Source: Panax quinquefolius (Eukaryota; Streptophyta; Magnoliopsida; Apiales; Araliaceae). From it: a DNA stretch of 64,000 nucleotides. How positions within the stretch are numbered: the stretch's first letter is position 1; every line of letters begins with the position of its first letter. Below the pieces are notes generated by a model that worked only from the letters and a program-made list of their open reading frames with translations, had not been told where the DNA came from and did not search any database. Made by a program: the position numbers and the translations under genes. Of this stretch, positions 1-10,689 are shown piece after piece. The stretch lies in contig CM035165.1 in NCBI GenBank assembly GCA_020205615.1, forward strand, positions 90,024,005 through 90,088,004. Direction: 5' to 3'.

Positions 1-822
1 AATAACGGCGGAAGTTTTTACCGTTAACTGTTGAAACACCCGGTGTTAAAAGTACGATGAATCTGGCGTGGTTGCATAGTAGACACAAGTATTGATGCTT
101 ACGTGAGAAGTCACTCGCTTTTGTTGATTATTGCTACAAGAATTCTTTGTATAATATCTCACGTTATTTGATTTAATTATTGTCAATATTTTATATATTA
201 TTAAATCAATAATTGAGACGACAAGGTTATTAATATTATTATTTACAATATTAACGATGTCTAGAAGTTCTGCCATGGAGAGATTTGGTCACCTAATTAC
301 GGCATGATAGGAGAAATCCTTATTGGAAAGCCCCTCTTTCTGGGAACGACACGGTCGATTAATAGTGTGAATAATAATAATGATGATGAATTTTGTTTTA
401 TTAGTATTATTAATGTAATAAAAAAAAAAATTTTTATATAAAGCAGAATACTTTTATAAAGTTATTCGTTTTATTATACTATAATATAATATTCTATTAT
501 GCGTAGTGTTTTGCAGATAGTAAAATCTTTTATATATAAAGCAGAATACTTTTATAAAGTTATTTGTTTTATTAGACAATAATTAGAATATATTATATTT
601 TATTATGCATAGTGTTGCATAATGCCACGCATAGTGTTTTCATATAGTAAAATCTTTTTATATAAAATGTAATACTTTTATAAAGTTATTTCGTTTTATT
701 AGATTATAAATAGAATATATTATATTTTATTTAAAAGATTTTATTTTAAATCTGGACCATCCGTTTAAAGTAAATTAATCTAGGCTAGTTTCATGAATTA
801 GTTACTATGCAATCCATTCTTT

Positions 823-830
823 TATAAATA
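823..830 (+). promoter_or_regulatory. TATA box of Tk1 5' LTR
   Basis: TATAAATA followed by GAAGCTCATTC. The same octamer and context recur at 7561 and 50645 and, on the minus strand, at 15146 and 22912. Transcription probably starts about 30 bases downstream, marking the U3/R border. This is inferred from position and conservation. Confidence 0.7.
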
Positions 831-958
831 GAAGCTCATTCCTTCATTATTTCTTTTAATTCTTTGAAACTCTGTAGAGAGAAACTATAGAGCGAGAAAA
901 AAAGAAAAGTGTTTCGCTACTTCACTACTTACTATATCCAAAGACTCTTCTTTCTAAG

Positions 959-2179
959 GTAAGGGTATTATTTCTTTCGTCTTCTTGATGAAGAGAACTT
1001 ACATTATTCCATTCTTTATCATTATGTTGGAATAACTTTGTATATATCTAATCACCGCATGCATGGTGATTTACATTATTATTTCGTTTCTTTATCATTC
1101 CGTTGGAACATCTTGTATGCGTGCTTTACGCATGACCTGGTTCCGCTTTTATTATTCTGTTAGAATATCCCGCTCGTGCTTCTTACGACACTGGTTCCGT
1201 TCTTTATTATTACATTGGAACATCATGCGTGCTTTTTACGCGCGACTTGGTTCCGCTCGTGCTTTTACGCATGACTGGTTCCGTTCTTTATCATTACTGT
1301 TGGAACATCCACATGCGTGCATTTACGCATGACTGGTTCCGTTATTTATTATTCTGTTGGAATAACTCCATGCATTGCCTATCGCATGCCTGGTGATTTC
1401 TTTTGTTATTCCACTCTTTATTATACTCAGTTGGTTAAAGTTTTAACTTCTATACTCCATGAAATTAGTGGAATATCTTTGATATTTTCACTTCATCCAG
1501 TATCTTTTCATGGAAATGTTCTTCTGAACATTCTTGAATTGTACACCACAAAGAAGTATCTTGTTGATAATTTGGACGTTATTGGTTCCTAGATAAATTA
1601 ATTCTTGAACTTGTTTTATTGAATTCTTATATCATTGTCATCATCCTCATGTTTATATTATGTTGAAAGTCATCTGTGGCCTGTAGTGCATAGATGGACT
1701 TGGTATGATTATGACTAGGGATTATTTGGTGTAATCATGACCGTAATATTACAAATGATGTGGAAAAAGTCCTCATTGACCCGTAGTGCATTGATGGACA
1801 ATTGTTGGCATGATCATGACTATTAATGAATACACGAATATTCTTGGGCCGTAGTGCATGGATAATTTGTGGTCGTGATACTAAAGAATATCTTTGGCCG
1901 TAGTGCAGGGGTGATTCAATGATGTGGATTATTTATTAAGCTGAGTCTCAGCGATAAAAGTGATGAAAAACCTTTTAAATCATAAAAGATAGTAGATTTT
2001 ATTTTCTACTTGACTCTTTTAATGGATTGCTTATTCCGCTACAGTTAAACTTGATGTTTGTTATATTGTATCAGTTCAACACTATTGAAGACTAATGATA
2101 ATTTATTCTGCTTTATCTTAGTCATAATATTTCTTACTGGGCTAGTTGAGCTCACCCTTTCTTTCAATGTTCTCTTGAG
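959..2179 (+). other. Putative intron inside the Tk1 5' LTR
   Basis: The donor-like CTAAG|GTAAGG lies about 130 bases after the TATA box. The acceptor side has a CTAATGATAATT branch-like motif, the box GGGCTAGTTGAGCTCACCC, a pyrimidine tract and TTGAG. In sister LTRs the last position is a normal CAG. No transcript evidence is available. Confidence 0.45.
1083..1410 (+). repeat. Minisatellite in Tk1 5' LTR, about 55-bp unit
   Basis: About six imperfect units, each beginning TTCCGTTCTTTATTATT, then a TTGGAACAT core, then a GCGTGCTTTACGCATGAC stretch and ending in TGG. One unit is shortened. The orthologous array in the 3' LTR has about five units. Confidence 0.85.
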
Positions 2180-2437
2180 AAATGAGAGCGTAGCGAGGAC
2201 TAGTCGGGGAAAGGAGTGGCGGCTCAGAGGATAGCATTAGTAGTCCTCACTATTACGTGAAATAGTGTGTTAATAAATGTATTGAGGACTTATTTTGAGT
2301 TTTAATCTTGCCTCAGAAGACAATGTTTGTATTAAAACTCACGACTTATATTGTATATTTAAGATTGTATTTGTATTACGTACCATGTATTTGGCGACTC
2401 GAGAATAGGTGATGTATACCTATTTTGGGGCGTCATA

Positions 2438-2452
2438 GTTGATATCAAAGCT
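2438..2452 (+). other. Primer-binding site of Tk1 (degenerate, iMet-tRNA type)
   Basis: GTTGATATCAAAGCTC directly follows the LTR end. The expected initiator-Met site is TGGTATCAGAGC, so G and A changes are present. Tk4 keeps a better copy (TGGTATCGAGCT). Confidence 0.7.
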
Positions 2453-2622
2453 CGTGGATATGATCCACGGCTAAGATGTGAGACTAGAACTAGGAGGGAG
2501 AGCGGGGAATTCCTTCGCTAGTATGACCTACCTAAGTTTATTTGGTATTTAATTGGTCGGTCAGAGTATAGTGATAATATGTTACATGTCAATTAACCCT
2601 TGTTTTGTGGCAGTATCTAAAA

Positions 2623-3776
2623 ATGACATCCGAGAATGTTGAGAATATCAATGGAGCACAGGAGATCATTGAATCTCCACAAATCAAGACCCAAGATAAT
2701 GTGCATCAGGAAGGCAATAATCCTTAGCTGAACAACAACACCGACCAAATGGCGAACGACGGAATGTTTAGGAGCTTTACTGATTAATTGCTGACATCGG
2801 CAAGAGAGACTCCTGTCCAAAATGCAGGTGGAAACACTGGCAACTCTCGGATGGTCACCGCCAAACAGTTCAAGGAGCTGGGACCACCAGAGTTTATTGG
2901 AGATCCAAAACCACTTAAGGCGGAGACGTGGATAAAGCAGATCACCAAGATATTTGATGTCTTGGGATGCTCTGAGGAGCAAAAGGTTCCCTTTGCCACC
3001 TTTATGTTGCGAGGAAAAGCATATTCTTTGGTGGGAATCGGTAAAGCGTACTCAACTGCCTGCTTGAAGATGTCTTGGGAGAAGTTCCAAGAACTATTCA
3101 ACGACAAGTACTTTCCGAAAGTATTCGTCACACATGAAAGAGGTAGAGTTCATCAAGTTGGAGCGAGAACAATATGATCGTGTGTCGCGATGCAAGCTAT
3201 GTTTGCCGAGTTGCCCCGGTTTGCGTCTCACTTGGTTGACAATGAGGAGAGAATGACGCGGATGTTTCTAAGAGGTTTAAAACCGAGATACGTCGATATC
3301 TAATTTCTCATAAAGCGTGTTTGTATTGAGATGTTGTAAATAGGGCTCGATTATTGGAGTAGCGATAACAAGTCAATATAACCAAGAGAAAGCGGTAAAG
3401 CGTGAAATGATAATACCGGTGGTAGCGAATCGAAGTGGTGACAACAAGCGTGGAGGAATCAAGGGCGAAATGGTAACCACCGGTGGTAATCAAGGCCAAA
3501 ATAATAAGAATGGACATTTCAAGAAGAGGAGATTCAACAATGATGGAAAGACGTCAGCACCAACACCCGTTGTTAAGGAAGGAGAACGACCACCTATCAT
3601 ATGCTTCAAATGTGGAGGGGAGGGACACATCAATCTAAACTGCGCGATGTTGTCCAAAGCATGTTATAATTATGGAAGAGAAGGTCACCTAGCCCAATTT
3701 TTTCGTGCACCAAAGACAAGTCCAGTTGGAACGGTGACACAAAATACCATCCCAGACAAGTCAAAACCAGTAGTTT
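2623..3776 (+). pseudogene. gag: Tk1 gag, disrupted
   Basis: Retrotransposon capsid/nucleocapsid region. The start ATG at 2623 opens MTSENVENINGAQ, the same start as in Tk2. The frame soon meets a stop (TAG near 2727) and continues in other frames. The capsid core with KELGPPEFIGDPKP, WIKQITKIFDVLG and a stretch resembling WEKFQELFNDKYFP is at about 2866-3125. A classic CCHC zinc knuckle, CFKCGGEGHINLNC, is at 3602-3643. The second knuckle (3662-3703) reads CYNYGREGHLAQFF and has lost cysteines and so probably zinc binding. Gag would package the element RNA in cytoplasmic particles. The frame ends at a TAA near 3776 where Tk2 has a CAA. Confidence 0.85.
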
Positions 3777-5313
3777 AAGGGAGAGCGTTTGTTGTGACCT
3801 CCCAGAAAGTAAGGAACCCGAACAAGGTCATCACGGGTAAGCTTATCATAAACTCTAGCGAAGTCTATACCTTATTTGATACCGGTTCTACCCATTCTTT
3901 TATTTCTCCTACTTGCGCTCAACGTTTAAATTTGACTCCGAAGAAATTAGACTTTGACTTATCCGTGGAAACTCCATTGGGAGAAACCTTCATTACATCC
4001 ACCGTTTATAAGTCTTGTTTGGTTTAAATTGGTACCCTCACATTACCTGTCGATCTTATTTCATTGAAAATATTTGCATTTGACATGATTCTAGGGATTG
4101 ATTGGTTAACTACTCATCATGCAAAAATTGATTATTTTCGTAAGGTCGTTAGCTTTCATATTCTTAAAAAACCTATTATGCGAATTCAAGCAACTAAACC
4201 ATTAAAATCAATCACTGTCATTTCAAGCCATAAAGCTATTCGTTTATTGAAAAACGGATGTCAAGCTTTCTTAGCTCATGTCACGGATCTAAACAAAAAT
4301 AAGTCAGTTTTGAATGATATTTCTGTTGTTAATGAATTTCCTGACGTATTCCCCGAAGAACTTCCTGGCCTACCCCAGAGCGTGAAATTGAATTTTGTAT
4401 CGACCTTGAACCCGGTACAAAACCCATTTCCAAAGCCCCATATCGAATGGCTCCTATTGAACTTCAGGAGTTAAAGACCCAACTGAAGGAATTGTTAGAT
4501 ATTGGCTTTATTCGTCCTAGTACTTCTCCTTGGGGTCCTCCTGTGTATTGATTATCAGGAGTTGAATCATGTCACCATCAAAAATAGGTATCCATTGCCA
4601 TGTATTGATCACCTGTTTGACCAGTTGCAAGGCGCCAAATTCTTTTCAAAGATTGATATTCGTTCTGGATATCACCAATTGAAGATTAGAACCGATGACA
4701 TTCCAAAGACGACTTTCAGAACTCGGTAAGGGCATTATGAATTCCTAGTCATGTCTTTTGGATTGACTAATGCTCTTGCTGCCTTCATGGATATGATGAA
4801 CCGAGTATTCAAGGAATATTTGGTTCACTTTGTGGTCGTCTTTATTGATGACATCTTTATTTATTCCAAAAGCCGTAAAGATCATGAGCAACACTTGAGG
4901 CTGATACTCCAAAAGCTTCGTGAATACAAGCTTTATCCTAAGTTGAAGAAATGCGAGTTCTGGCTTGAGGAAGTAGCATTCCTTGGGCACGTAGTATCAA
5001 GTCATGAAATATCATTTGACCCAGCAAAGATTGAAGCTATTCAAAGCTGGGAGCAACCCAAATCAGTGACCGAAGTACGTAGCTTTCTCGGCTTAGCTGG
5101 TTATTATTGAAGATTCGTGGAAGGATTTTCTCGAATCGCTACTCCATTAACTCAGCTGACTCGAAAAGATACAAAATTCAATTGGAGCGAAGAATGTGAG
5201 AAGAGTTTTCAAGAACTCAAGAGAAGACTCATTTCAGCACCTGTTCTGACAATACCATTTGGCTCGGAGGGATTTGTCATCTACAGTGATGCTTCGGGCA
5301 AAGGGTTGGGATG
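3777..5313 (+). pseudogene. pol: Tk1 protease, reverse transcriptase and start of RNase H, disrupted
   Basis: The aspartic protease active site LFDTGSTHSFIS is intact at 3872-3907 (DTG at 3878-3886). The linker and reverse transcriptase follow: [33 protein letters not shown], then [12 protein letters not shown] and the catalytic FIDD box (about 4841-4852) in [12 protein letters not shown]. The thumb/connection has FLGHVVSS and [14 protein letters not shown] at 5108, where an Arg codon stands in Tk2, breaks the frame. The RNase H start [16 protein letters not shown] is present but stops at 5313, where a deletion joins it to integrase. Several frameshifts (for example near 4470, 4540 and 4729) divide the rest. 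It copied element RNA into DNA when intact. Confidence 0.88.
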
Positions 5314-6463
5314 TGTTCTCAAGTACCAAAAGGTTTATTGCAGCCACTTGAAATTCCAGAATGGAAGTGGGAGCACATTACCATGGATTTCGTTACTGGT
5401 CTTCCCAAGGTTTCTCAAGGCATAGATGCAATTTGGGTCATTGTTGATAGATTGTCCAAGTCTGCTCATTTTATACCAATACGAGAAACTTATACACTTG
5501 AGCGTCTTGCTCGTATATACATAAATGAGATTGTAAGATTGCATGGTATGCCAGTATCCATAGTTTCTGATCGAGACCCAAGATTCACTTCACGATTTTT
5601 GGGTTAGTTTGCAAAAGGCTATGGGCACGGATTTAAGATTTAGTTCGGTATATCATCCTCAGACGGACGGACAATCAGAGAGGACTATTCAAACTCTTGA
5701 AGATTTATTAAGACTCTGTGTCCTTGACTTCATGGGAAGTTAGGACAAGTTCTTACCATTAGTGTAGTTTTCCTACAACAACAGCTATCAAGCAAGTATT
5801 GGCATGGCTCCATTCGAAGCGTTGTATGGAAAAAAGTGTCGTTCTCCAGTATGCTGGGATGAGGTGGGTGAAGCAACGTTGTTGGGACCGTAGTTGGTAC
5901 GTATGACTACGAAAAAGATTCAAACGATCCGACAACGTATAAAAACTTCACAAGATCGACAAAAGAGTTATGCTGATCTTCATCGAAAGGACGTGGAATT
6001 CGATATAGGAGATCATGTGTTGTTATGTGTTGCTCCATGGAAAGGAGTTACGAGATTTGGAAAGAGAGGAAAGCTCAATCCTCAATTCATCGACCCATTT
6101 TTAATCCTCGATCGAGTAGGAACTGTGGCCTATAGACTCGCTTTACCGCCAAGTATGTCTCGTGTTCATAACGTTTTTCACATATCCATGTTACGTAAAT
6201 ATGTGGAAGACACGAACCACATTATTGAGTTAGAACCGGACGAAATAGCGGAAGATTTGACGTATGAAGAGGTTCCTGTTCAAATCTTGGATAAGAAAGA
6301 ACATATTCTACGCTCCAAGGTTATACCTCAAGTCAAAGTTTTATGGAGAAACCACGATGTTGACGAAATGACCTGGGAGTTAGAATCTGAAATGAAATCA
6401 AGGTATCCTTACCTCTTCGACATACCAGGTATGTACCCTAATTTTGAGGGTGAAATTTCATAA
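5314..6463 (+). pseudogene. int: Tk1 integrase core and chromodomain-like tail, disrupted
   Basis: It starts directly in the linker after the missing HHCC zinc domain. The DDE core is recognisable: [14 protein letters not shown] (first Asp), [12 protein letters not shown] (second Asp, about 5563-5600), and the [16 protein letters not shown] region with the Glu at about 5650-5700. The GKR module is at about 6055-6090 (RFGKRGKLNP). SMSRVHNVFHISMLRKY and the tail VKVLWRNHDVDEMTWELE (about 6320-6390) are typical of Tekay/Del chromoviruses, whose tails are thought to direct insertion into heterochromatin. The last frame, 5894-6463, is open for 189 codons. In-frame TAG codons near 5766 and 5892 and a frameshift near 5605 inactivate the upstream part. 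Confidence 0.88.
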
Positions 6464-6471
6464 GGGGAGGT
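6462..6471 (+). other. Polypurine tract of Tk1
   Basis: AAGGGGAGGT lies directly before the 3' LTR and directly after the pol stop codon. It is the usual primer for plus-strand DNA. The same arrangement occurs at 61062-61071 and, on the minus strand, at 16484-16493. Confidence 0.8.
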
Positions 6472-7560
6472 TGTAAGACCCCAACTTTTATAAATAAAGA
6501 TGAATTTTCTATAAATATCATTTTTGAATATTATGGAGTAAATTTGATATAATGTTATAGTTGTGGGTAATATTTATAAATTTTGTAAAAGTACATAAGT
6601 TGTTATATAATATTCGATTGGTGGGGAATATTCGTTTTAACAGGGAATATTCGCATAACAACGACACAATCATTGGTGGACCCTACAACGGAATTATTAT
6701 GCGATTGAGAAAGCGACAAAAATACTTTATGAAAATAACGACGGAAGTTTTTCACCGTTAACTATTGAAACACCCTTGTGTTAAAAGTACGATGTCTGGC
6801 GTGGTTGCATAGTAGCACACGGTATTGATTATTGATGCTTACGTGAGAAGTCACTCGGTTTTGTTCGATTATTGCTACTGAAGAATTGTCTGATAATATC
6901 TCACATTATTTGATTCAATTATATTCAATATTTTATATATTATTAAATCAATAATTGAGAGACAACAGTTATTAATATTATTATTTGCAATATTAACGAT
7001 GTCTAGAAGTTACATCAATGAGAGGTTTGGTCACCTAATTTGCGCATGATAGGGAGAAATCCTTATTGGAAAGCCCCCTCTTTCACAGGAATGACACAGT
7101 CGATTAATAGTGTGAATAATAATAATGATGATGAGTTTTGTTTTATTAGTATTATTAATGTAATAAAATAGAAAAGCTTTTATATAAAGCAGAATACTTT
7201 TATAAAGTTATTCGTTTTATTAGACTATAAATAGAATATATAATATTCTATTATGCATAGTGTTTTGTATAGTAAAATCTTTTTTATATAAAGCAGAATA
7301 CTTTTATAAAATTATTTATTTTATTAGACAATAATTAGAATATATTATATTTTATTACGCATAGTTACTGATAGTGTTTTGCATAGTAAAATCTTTTTAT
7401 ATAAAAAATGTAATACTTTTATAAAGTTATTCGTTTTATTAGATTATAAATAGAATATATTATATTTTATTTAAAAGATTTTATTTTAAACTGGACCGCT
7501 TGATTTAAAGTAAATCAATCTGGATAGTTCATGAATTAGTTACTATACGGTCCATTCTTC

Positions 7561-7568
7561 TATAAATA
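7561..7568 (+). promoter_or_regulatory. TATA box of Tk1 3' LTR
   Basis: TATAAATA in the context GGTCCATTCT..GAAGCTCATTC, as in the other copies of this LTR. Confidence 0.7.
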
Positions 7569-7694
7569 GAAGCTCATTCCTTCATTATTTCTTACTTAAT
7601 TCACTTTCAAACTCTAGAGAGAAAACTATAGAGAAAGAAGAAAAGTGTTACGCTACTTCACTACTTCGATATCCGGTACTCTTTTCTTTCTAAG

Positions 7695-8891
7695 GTAAGG
7701 GGTATTATTTCTTTCAGATTCATGAAGAGAACTTCACATTACTCCATTCTTTATCATTATGTTAGAATAACTTTGCCTCATGTGAAATCTTCGCATGCAT
7801 AGTGATTTACATTATTATTCCATTCTTTATCATTCCGTTGGAACATCACATGCATCATGTTTTACCCATGACCGGTTCCGTTCTTTATTATTCTGTTGGA
7901 ACATCTTGTCTGTGCTTTACGTATGACCTGGTTCCGTTCTTTATTATTCTGTTGAAACATCCTGTCTGTGCTTTATGCATGACCTGGTTCCATTATTTAT
8001 CATTCTATTGGAACACCCTGTCTGTGCGTTTACGCATGACCTGGTTCCATTATTTATTATTCTATTGGAATAACCTGTCTGTGCAGTCTATCACATGCCT
8101 GGTGATTTCTTTTGTTATTCCATTCTTTATTATACTCAGTTGGTTAAAGTTTTGATTTCTATACTCCATGAAATTAGTGGAATATCCTTGATATTTGCGC
8201 TTCATCTAGTATCTTTTCATGGAAATATTCTTCTGAGCATTCTTCAATTTTACTCCACAAAGAAGTATCATGTTGACAATTTGGATGTTATTGGTTCCTA
8301 GATAAATTAATTCTTGAACTTGTTTTATTGAATTCTTATATCATTGTCATCATCCTCATGTTTATATTATGTTGAAAGTCATCTGTAGCCTGTAGTGCAT
8401 AAATGGACTTGGTATGATTATAACCAGGGATTATTCGGTGTAATCATGACCGTCATGTTACAAATGATGTGAAAAAAGTCATCATTGGCCCGTAGTGCAT
8501 TAATGGACAGTTGTTGGCATGATCATGACCATTAATGAATACACGAATATTCTTGGCCCGTAGTGCATGGATAATTTATGGTCGTGATACTAAAGAATAT
8601 CCTTGGCCATAGTGCAGGGGTGATTCAATGATGTGGATTATTTATTAAGCTAAGTCTCAGCGATAAAAGTGATGAAAACCCTTTTAAATCATAAAAGATA
8701 GTAGATTTTATTTTCTACTTGACTCTTTTAATGGATTGCTTGTTCGTCTTGATTAAAGCTAAACTTGATTTGTTATATTGTATCGATTCAACACTATTGA
8801 AGACTAATGATAATTTATTCTGCTTTATCTTAGTCATAATATTTCTTACTGGGCTAGTTGAGCTCACCCTTTCTTTCACTGTTCTCTTCAG
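7695..8891 (+). other. Putative intron inside the Tk1 3' LTR
   Basis: Donor-like CTAAG|GTAAGGGG. The 3' side has GGGCTAGTTGAGCTCACCC, then CTTTCACTGTTCTCTTCAG. This is the best-preserved GT..CAG pair among the Tk1 LTRs. Inferred only. Confidence 0.5.
7820..8103 (+). repeat. Minisatellite in Tk1 3' LTR, about 56-bp unit
   Basis: Five units of the type TTCCGTTCTTTATTATT..GGAACATC..GTCTGTGCTTTACG..GACCTGG. They are more uniform than in the 5' LTR, and the unit number differs from it. Confidence 0.85.
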
Positions 8892-9149
8892 GAAATGAGA
8901 ATGTAGCAGGGACTAGTCGGGGAAAGGAGTGACGGTCTAGAGGATAGCATTAGTAGTCCTCACTATTCTGTGAAATAGTGTGTTAATAAATGTATTGAGG
9001 ACTTATTTTGAGTTTTAATGCTGTTTGGAAGACAATGTTTGTATTAAAACTCACAGCTAATGTTGTATATTTAAGATTGTATTTGTATTCTGTACCATGT
9101 ATTTGGCGACTCAGAATAGGTGATGTATACCTATTTTGGGGGAGTCACA

Positions 9150-10150
9150 TTAAATACCACGTCAAATCTACCACGTGTGCGAACATGTGGCGCCTGAGGG
9201 TTCAAAGTCCAAATTTTTGAATAGAAAGGGGCTCAGTTTGCGTTGACCAGAAGAAAAGAGGCTCAATACCCAAATATCAAAAAAGTTCAGTAGTTGACTT
9301 TGCATTTAACCCTCAAATTTATAAACCGGCCCCCAAAGTATTCATATTGACTTTGAAAATACTGGTTAACCAGTATTCATATACAACTTGATTTCATTAA
9401 AAAAATAAAAATCTTCTAAATACAATTAACTCTAAATTTAAATATTCTAAGTACAATTAGTCCCAAATTAAAATAATTCTAAATATAACTAACTCCCCAA
9501 ATTAAAATAATTTTAAAGTCAATTCATCCCAAATAATATTGATCTTGAAAATATGGTCACTAAAACTTATACCAAATAATGTTTAACAAAAAAATAAAAA
9601 AGAATTACGACTTTTTAATTATTAAAAATTCATACATATGTAATAAAAAGATAATTTTTTCTAGGATTTGAAGATTTATTGTCATTATTTTTTGTGTTAC
9701 TTCTCTTTATGCTTAATACCAATTTTTATTCCAAAATGTTGAACAACAATATTAACATTCAATTTTTTCAAAACAGAAATTAAAAAAGGTGCAAATTTTC
9801 TTCCAAAATGAGCACCAATATTAACATTTCAATTTTACAAAACAGAAATTAAAAATATTATTTTCCACTTCCATACCTTCTTCCCTCTAGGACAACAACC
9901 TCGCAACATGAAATTAGGGGAAAATTAATCGGCCAACTGAGTTACTTCGAATCGGACGATTGGTACCCAATTGTGGAGTATTAGGGGAAAAGCTCTGCAG
10001 AAGTTTGTCATCGAAGTGGTGGTGATAGTGAGCATATCCATATATTAATTAATTGGTGGAGTAATCGATGATGGAAAAAGAGTACTAAAATTTGTTTGCA
10101 TGTTTCAATTTTAGATATATGTTTAAAGTTTACTTTTGATTTTCTATTTT

Positions 10151-10188
<38 letters not shown>

Positions 10189-10689
10189 GTGTGTGTGTGT
10201 GTAATATATCTATTGTGTTGTAATTGTGAAGTTTGAGATAAGATTGGCTTTTAGGGAAGAAAATGGTGCTTGATTGATGATAGTGATAGAGGAGTTAATG
10301 ATGGTATTGATATTGGAAGTGTTGATGTTGGTGATGGAGGAGTTTAGAGAAGAAATAATGAGATTTTTTAATTTGTTTTTACATTATTAAGTTTTTAAAT
10401 TAGTTATTATAGAAATAATTTCTTACATCAATTTGGGGACAACATTGTATGCAATTAGACACTTTATGTAGTAAATTATAAGTCAAATTGTATTTTAATA
10501 CGGTTAAACCATAAAATACTATTTGTCTTACCAGCAATTAAGGTATTTCGACCAAATTTGGTCGAAATATGAATTTGGGGGCAATATTGTATACAATTAG
10601 ACACATTATGTAGTAAATTGTATGCTCAAATTCTTTGGGGGCCAAATTACAAATATGGTGATACTTGATGTAACAGAAGTGTATTTAGC
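9150..10689. other. AT-rich stretch without a gene; possible decayed transposon
   Basis: No coding frame of interest. Both flanks carry similar words in opposite orientation (GGCCCCCAAAG near 9330 and, inverted, near 10640; ..GCATTTAACCC.. and GTGTATTTAGCCC), which could be the ends of an old inverted-repeat element, but the match is too short to call. Two direct segments, about 10432-10500 and 10573-10640, share a TGGGGGCAATATTGTAT..CAATTAGACAC block. A dinucleotide microsatellite lies at 10155-10201. Confidence 0.4.
10155..10201. repeat. (TA)n(GT)n compound microsatellite
   Basis: About 15 TA units are followed by about eight GT units, then AATATATC. It is a simple-sequence repeat in non-coding DNA. 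Confidence 0.95.

Larger units (their letters stand above)
1..2437 (+). repeat. 5' LTR of Tk1 (partial)
   Basis: It aligns by eye with 6738-9149 over its full visible length, so about 270 bases of its 5' end lie outside the window. It ends in GGGGCGTCATA, a mutated form of the GGGGGCGTCACA end seen in sister LTRs. It holds a conserved U3 box (about 277-352), a TATA box (823-830), a donor-like CTAAG|GTAAGG (958/959), a minisatellite (1083-1410), a stem-loop array (1660-1920) and an acceptor-like site at 2179. Open reading frames inside it are chance. Confidence 0.92.
1..9149 (+). mobile_element. Tk1: Ty3/gypsy chromovirus (Tekay/Del-like), 5' end cut by window
   Basis: LTR retrotransposon on the plus strand. 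The order is 5' LTR (1-2437, its start lies outside the window), degenerate primer-binding site, gag, protease, reverse transcriptase, remnant of RNase H, integrase with a C-terminal chromodomain-like tail, polypurine tract (6462-6471) and 3' LTR (6472-9149). The order PR-RT-RH-IN is that of Ty3/gypsy. The long LTRs and the tail containing VKVLWRNH point to the Tekay/Del chromoviruses. Stops, frameshifts and a deletion near 5314 make it non-autonomous. The TSD cannot be checked because the left flank is missing. Confidence 0.93.
6472..9149 (+). repeat. 3' LTR of Tk1
   Basis: It begins TGTAAGACCCCAACTTT and ends GGGGGAGTCACA, with TG/CA termini, and is about 2.68 kb long. It contains the conserved U3 box (about 7021-7093), a TATA box (7561), the donor-like CTAAG|GTAAGG (7694/7695), a minisatellite (7820-8103), the stem-loop array (8390-8625) and TTCAG at 8887-8891. 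Compared with the 5' LTR it shows scattered substitutions and small indels, so the insertion is not recent. Confidence 0.93.

Noticed and set aside
46..276. Minus-strand 76-codon frame
   Set aside because: It lies in the U3 of the Tk1 LTR, is AT-rich with low-complexity residues and is broken in the 3' LTR copy. Chance.
1660..1920. CRISPR-like spaced repeats
   Set aside because: Repeats are degenerate, spacers are not unique inserts, and the context is a plant LTR.
7802..8155. 117-codon plus-strand frame with repeated LYYSVGTSC-like words
   Set aside because: It is the translation of the 56-bp LTR minisatellite. The frame changes in each LTR copy, and the repeated peptide follows from the DNA repeat.
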